Positions 60,628 through 64,000 of a stretch of 64,000 bases of DNA are shown here, piece after piece (the stretch's first letter is position 1; each line of letters begins with the position of its first letter). Below the pieces are notes generated by a model. It did not search any database. It saw nothing but the letters and a program-made list of their open reading frames with translations, and was not told the origin of the DNA. The stretch spans positions 2,666,001 to 2,730,000 of the forward strand of contig NZ_CP133592.1 of the NCBI RefSeq assembly GCF_031312595.1, in the 5' to 3' direction. The DNA is from Methanolobus sediminis (GTDB lineage: Archaea; Halobacteriota; Methanosarcinia; Methanosarcinales; Methanosarcinaceae). A program made the translations under genes and the position numbers.

Positions 60628-61389
60628 ATGGATGATATTGATATAAATTCCGGGAACAATGTAAGGAACAATAACAATCCTGAGCAGAATGACGAAATAG
60701 TAATGCCAGGTTCTATTACAAATTCTATTGGTATGGATTTTGTACTCATACCTTCAGGAGAATTCTCTCTGGACTCATCTGAGTTCAAGTATGATGTAAT
60801 ATCAGATATTTCAATTCCTGAACCATTTTATCTTGGAAAATTTCAGGTAACACAGAAACAGTGGAATGCTGTAATGGAAAAATGCCCATCTTGCTTTGAA
60901 AGCCACAACAGACCAGTAGAATGTATTACCTGGAATGAGGTCAGGGAATTCATTGCAAAACTGAATGAACTGGAAAAGACTGATAAATACCGTCTTCCTT
61001 CTGAACTTGAATGGGAGTATGCATGCAGGGCCGGAACTGATACCAAATACTTTTTCGGAGATTCTGACAGGGAACTTGACAAATATGCCTGGTATTATCA
61101 GAATTCAGAACACATGACCCATCCGGTTGGACTAAAAAAAGCAAATCCATGGGGTTTGCATGACATGTATGGAAACGTTTGGGAATGGTGTCAGGACAGA
61201 TACCACAGAAATTATGAAGAAGCTCTTGCCGAAGGCAGTGCATGGGATTTTGTAGGTAGCATAGGAATAGTTCTACGTGGTGGAGGATGGGTCAGTTATT
61301 CTGAAAAGTGCCGTTCATCATATAGAAGTAGTTTTGATTCGGATTATGGTTCATATTCTGTGGGTTTCCGTCTTCTTATGACATTATGA
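60628..61389 (+). CDS. SUMF1/formylglycine-generating-enzyme-like protein
   Basis: 253 residues. The family pattern begins MDFVLIPSGEFSLDSSEF, then FYLGKFQVTQKQWNAVME, PVECITWNEVREFIAKLNEL, YRLPSELEWEYACRAGTDT and the end GLHDMYGNVWEWCQDRY and VLRGGGW. The two active Cys of true FGE are not both evident, so it is likely a regulator or structural relative. Start is ATG 60628 or, less likely, 60703; no strong RBS. Confidence 0.85.
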   Translation: MDDIDINSGNNVRNNNNPEQNDEIVMPGSITNSIGMDFVLIPSGEFSLDSSEFKYDVISDISIPEPFYLGKFQVTQKQWNAVMEKCPSCFESHNRPVECITWNEVREFIAKLNELEKTDKYRLPSELEWEYACRAGTDTKYFFGDSDRELDKYAWYYQNSEHMTHPVGLKKANPWGLHDMYGNVWEWCQDRYHRNYEEALAEGSAWDFVGSIGIVLRGGGWVSYSEKCRSSYRSSFDSDYGSYSVGFRLLMTL

Positions 61390-61431
61390 TTTCCAGTTAA
61401 GCTTTAAATATCCGGGAATCTTCCACTTATT

Positions 61432-61809
61432 ATGGAAAAAAGTACTTCTAAGACAGAATTCCATAATATTGATGAATACATTGCACTCTTCCCAAAGGAC
61501 GTACGGGATAAGCTGGAAGAGTTGAGAATAGTGATTTTGGAAGCTGCACCGGAGGCCGAAGAAGTTATCAGTTACAAAATGCCGACATTCAGGTTGAACG
61601 GTATTCTTGTTCATTTTGCTGCCTACAAAAATCATATTGGATTTTATCCAACTCCTTCAGGAATTACTGCATTTGAGGAGGAACTTTCTGGGTATAAACA
61701 TTCTAAAGGTTCTATCCAGTTTCCGCTGGATAAACCTATACCTTTTGATATTGTCAAAAAAATTGTGGTTTTCAGAGTTAGAGAAAACAAGGCAAAAACG
61801 AATCTATGA
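61432..61809 (+). CDS. DUF1801 (YdhG-like) protein
   Basis: 125 residues with EAEEVISYKMPTFRLNGILV, HFAAYKNHIGFYPTPSGI and KGSIQFPLDKPIPFDIVKKI, the hallmarks of the DUF1801/YdhG family, a possible iron-chaperone-like fold. Overlapping frames downstream are not real. Followed by an alcohol dehydrogenase 37 bases on. Confidence 0.85.
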   Translation: MEKSTSKTEFHNIDEYIALFPKDVRDKLEELRIVILEAAPEAEEVISYKMPTFRLNGILVHFAAYKNHIGFYPTPSGITAFEEELSGYKHSKGSIQFPLDKPIPFDIVKKIVVFRVRENKAKTNL

Positions 61810-61846
61810 AATAAAAAGAAGTTCAATTGCTTATCAGGTTGGGATT

Positions 61847-62809
61847 ATGAAAGCTGTTGTATATGAAAAATATGGTTCACCTGATGTCCTTGAATTTAGG
61901 GATATAGACAAACCTGTTCCAAAGGACAATGAGATTCTTGTAAAGATACATGCGACCACTATAAACAGGACTGATTGTGGACTTCGTAAAGCTGAACCTT
62001 TCATTGCAAGATTCTTCACTGGTTTGATCCGTCCGAAGAATAAAGTACTTGGATCAGAGTTCTCCGGAGTCATTGAAGCAATAGGCAGGGACATAAATAG
62101 ATTCCAAACAGGTGATAATGTCTTTGGTCACAGTGGCGATAAGTTTGGGACACATGCAGAATATACATGTTTAACAGAAAATGACCCTGTAGTACTTAAG
62201 CCTCAGAATATGACCTACGAGGAAGCAGCTTCAGTCTGCGACGGTGCAACGCTGGCATGGACATACCTTAGCAGGGCTGATATTCAGAAAGGATACAAAG
62301 TCCTCGTCAACGGGGCATCAGGTTCCATTGGTTCAGCTGCAGTCCAGCTTGCAAAATACTGTGGAGCAGAAGTAACCGGAGTATGCAGTACCGCCAATGT
62401 GGAAATGGTTAAAGCTCTTGGAGCAGACCGGGTGATAGATTATACAAAAGATGATTTCACAAAAGATGCCCGGAAATACGAGGTTGTTTTTGATGCGGTA
62501 GGAAAAAGTTCATTTTCACGTTGCAAGAACATCATAAAATCCGGTGGGATCTATTTCTCTACCGAACTGGGATTCATGGCCCAAAATCCATTCCTTGATA
62601 TTCTGACATCGAAAATTGGTAACAAAAGAGTGATGTTCCCTCTTCCGAAATACAAAAAAGAAGATGTCCTGTTTTTTAAGAAGCTTATTGAAGAAGGTCA
62701 TCTAAAAGCTGTAATAGACCGTTCTTATCCACTGGATGATATTGTGGAAGCTTACAGGTATGTTGAAACCGGGCATAAAAAAGGAAATGTTGTAATCACC
62801 CTTCAATAA
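61847..62809 (+). CDS. Zinc-type alcohol dehydrogenase/quinone oxidoreductase family
   Basis: 320 residues from ATG 61847 (KAVVYEKYGSPDVLEFRDID). Cofactor site YKVLVNGASGSIGSAAVQLA (~150-170), FSGVIEAIGRDINRFQTGD and a C-terminal YPLDDIVEAYRYVETGHKKG. It lacks the structural zinc cluster, so it belongs with the MDR quinone-reductase group. It reduces enones or quinones with NADPH. Confidence 0.88.
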   Translation: MKAVVYEKYGSPDVLEFRDIDKPVPKDNEILVKIHATTINRTDCGLRKAEPFIARFFTGLIRPKNKVLGSEFSGVIEAIGRDINRFQTGDNVFGHSGDKFGTHAEYTCLTENDPVVLKPQNMTYEEAASVCDGATLAWTYLSRADIQKGYKVLVNGASGSIGSAAVQLAKYCGAEVTGVCSTANVEMVKALGADRVIDYTKDDFTKDARKYEVVFDAVGKSSFSRCKNIIKSGGIYFSTELGFMAQNPFLDILTSKIGNKRVMFPLPKYKKEDVLFFKKLIEEGHLKAVIDRSYPLDDIVEAYRYVETGHKKGNVVITLQ

Positions 62810-62922
62810 CTGTATTTTCCATATTTTTCAAGAATATGACTTTTGGGTCTTATTTTTTAATTACAATATTTCTAGTCTCACAAGCCTTTTATTCAAAAAA
62901 GTTTATTTGCCTGCAAAATTAT

Positions 62923-63660
62923 ATGGAAGTGAATGTGATAAAAGGAATATTAATAATATTGCTATTTTTGCTGATATCGCCAGTTAATATTGTCTATGCT
63001 GAAACTGGTGTAGATTATGATGCTTACAAAGATAAGTGGGATTTGCTTTATGAAGACAAAAGCAATTGGTTGTGTTTTGATTATTCAATAGATTATGCAA
63101 GAAATCATCCCGGATGGGGTATGGTTATTCTTTCACCGTCACCAGCTTTTAGATTTCAACCTCATATGGTTAATTACAAAATAGAAGGAAATATGCTGTA
63201 TATCCATGAACCACAGGCTAATCTTACATATGAGCTTGAAATTGTAAACGGTTCTATGAATGTTCCTTTATACGACGATTTTCCAAATTCATTCTCTAGC
63301 CAGTGGACACGACCAACTTATTTCTATTTTATTCCCAACGAGTCAGGAGTTCTAAGAACCTATTATTCTTTGCAGGATAATCGTAACGAGTTTTTTGATT
63401 ATGAAAACATAAGCAGCTCTAATATATCTCAAACAATGGAAATAGAGTCGACAATGGAAGAACTGAATCAAAGTTCTGTAATCGTGATGTGTGAAAATAG
63501 TACTGGAAATCAAACAGGAAATAACATTTCTATTATTGAGAATACAAGCAAAGTTTCAATAGGATCAAACAATGATACTCCAGATAATGCAGACACTATT
63601 AAATCTGAAAGTTTTACAGCGAAAATCATTAATTTTGCAAAATCTCTTTTTGGGATCTGA
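62923..63660 (+). CDS. Secreted Asn-rich protein with C-terminal helix
   Basis: 245 residues from ATG 62923. The signal peptide ends in NIVYAE (~22). A beta-rich domain (~25-160; FDYSIDYARNHPGWGMVILS, MLYIHEPQANLTYELEIVN) is followed by an Asn/Ser/Thr-rich stalk (~165-230) with many N-x-S/T sequons for glycosylation. The short end KIINFAKSLFGI is amphipathic and not a classic anchor. Surface protein of unknown function. Confidence 0.65.
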   Translation: MEVNVIKGILIILLFLLISPVNIVYAETGVDYDAYKDKWDLLYEDKSNWLCFDYSIDYARNHPGWGMVILSPSPAFRFQPHMVNYKIEGNMLYIHEPQANLTYELEIVNGSMNVPLYDDFPNSFSSQWTRPTYFYFIPNESGVLRTYYSLQDNRNEFFDYENISSSNISQTMEIESTMEELNQSSVIVMCENSTGNQTGNNISIIENTSKVSIGSNNDTPDNADTIKSESFTAKIINFAKSLFGI

Positions 63661-63836
63661 ATACTACGATTCTTTAAGTGAGATCTATTTTTCTTTTTTA
63701 TCTGTTTTTTTATAGATCTCATAAAACAAGTGACAGTTAATTTTAAGTAGTATTAGCTAAGTAAATGACTTCCGTTTACAATCAGAATACTATCAATTCA
63801 ATAACTAGCAAGTAAAATCTGTTCGGAGTAATTATT

Positions 63837-64000
63837 ATGAAAATGCCTACACAAATCAAGCATGCTTTGATAGAAGCAATGATATCACAATACACTGAAG
63901 ATTTTCCTTCATGTAAAATAAACCAGGAACCTCTTACATTCCAGGTTGCTGTAGGCAAAATCCTTGAGGATGCGGAAGTTTTCGGAATCACAGAATCTGA
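63837..64000 (+). CDS. Unidentified gene, 3' partial
   Basis: ATG 63837 with CGGAG 10 bases upstream opens a frame to the window edge: KMPTQIKHALIEAMISQYTE then DFPSCKINQEPLTFQVAVGK. The 54 visible codons look coding. Family not recognised. Confidence 0.5.
   Translation, partial: MKMPTQIKHALIEAMISQYTEDFPSCKINQEPLTFQVAVGKILEDAEVFGITES

Noticed and set aside
61607-61846. N-terminal extension of the alcohol dehydrogenase
   Set aside because: The first 80 codons overlap the DUF1801 gene in another frame; the family start is KAVVYEKYG at ATG 61847.

Overview
The window reads as a chromosomal stretch of a methylotrophic methanogen of the Methanosarcinaceae (Methanolobus, Methanococcoides or a close relative). 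The evidence is a methylcobamide:CoM methyltransferase of the MtaA/MtbA type, a corrinoid-protein cap domain, a RimK-type ligase of the coenzyme F420/sarcinapterin kind, CobN-like surface proteins, PGF-CTERM and PGF-pre-PGF surface anchors, archaeal ribosome-binding sites (GGTG, GGAGG), frequent TTG/GTG starts and TATA-type promoters. The DNA is AT-rich. The genus cannot be fixed from sequence alone.

Layout. (1) 0-6 kb: two tandem secreted, membrane-anchored CobN-like proteins, the first cut by the window edge. (2) 6-23 kb: mostly core genes. These are two wHTH regulators, a U32 peptidase with an Rsm22-type methyltransferase, a stand-alone corrinoid cap-domain protein, a TPR protein, a polytopic membrane protein, Maf, two secreted lipoproteins, an MtaA-type methyltransferase, a RimK ligase, a chemoreceptor, a DJ-1/PfpI protein, an MBL-fold hydrolase and tRNA-Leu(UAA). 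(3) 23.5-30.7 kb: one giant beta-helix surface protein. (4) 30.7-60.6 kb: an accessory region rich in remnants. It holds one intact cas1 with no cas2, other cas gene or CRISPR array in view. At least three further coding fragments of cas1 and two decayed copies of its 5' end are scattered over 19 kb. The same region has five copies, two of them intact, of an unrecognised ~150-residue protein family whose C-terminal tail resembles the cas1 C-terminal helix-turn-helix. A metallophosphoesterase gene has been split into two pieces 8 kb apart in opposite orientation. There is also a duplicated promoter block, a MITE-like inverted-repeat element and several gene tails. Between these lie functional cargo or core genes: EthD plus isochorismatase, SulP transporter, SDR, an actin-like ATPase with a membrane partner, a monoheme cytochrome c, FKBP, two YkgJ proteins, a 2Fe-2S ferredoxin, homospermidine synthase, nitroreductase, pyrophosphatase, an Imm5-like protein and a PD-(D/E)XK nuclease. 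(5) 60.6-64 kb: SUMF1-like, DUF1801, zinc-type alcohol dehydrogenase, a secreted protein and the start of one more gene.

The most unusual signal is the cas1-centred remnant field. The repeated pieces all come from one cas1 lineage and one companion family, which is what a recurrently inserting or recombining solo-Cas1 element would leave behind. This is inference. The fragment homologies themselves were read directly by translating both strands. No alignment program or database was available, so family names rest on recognised motifs.
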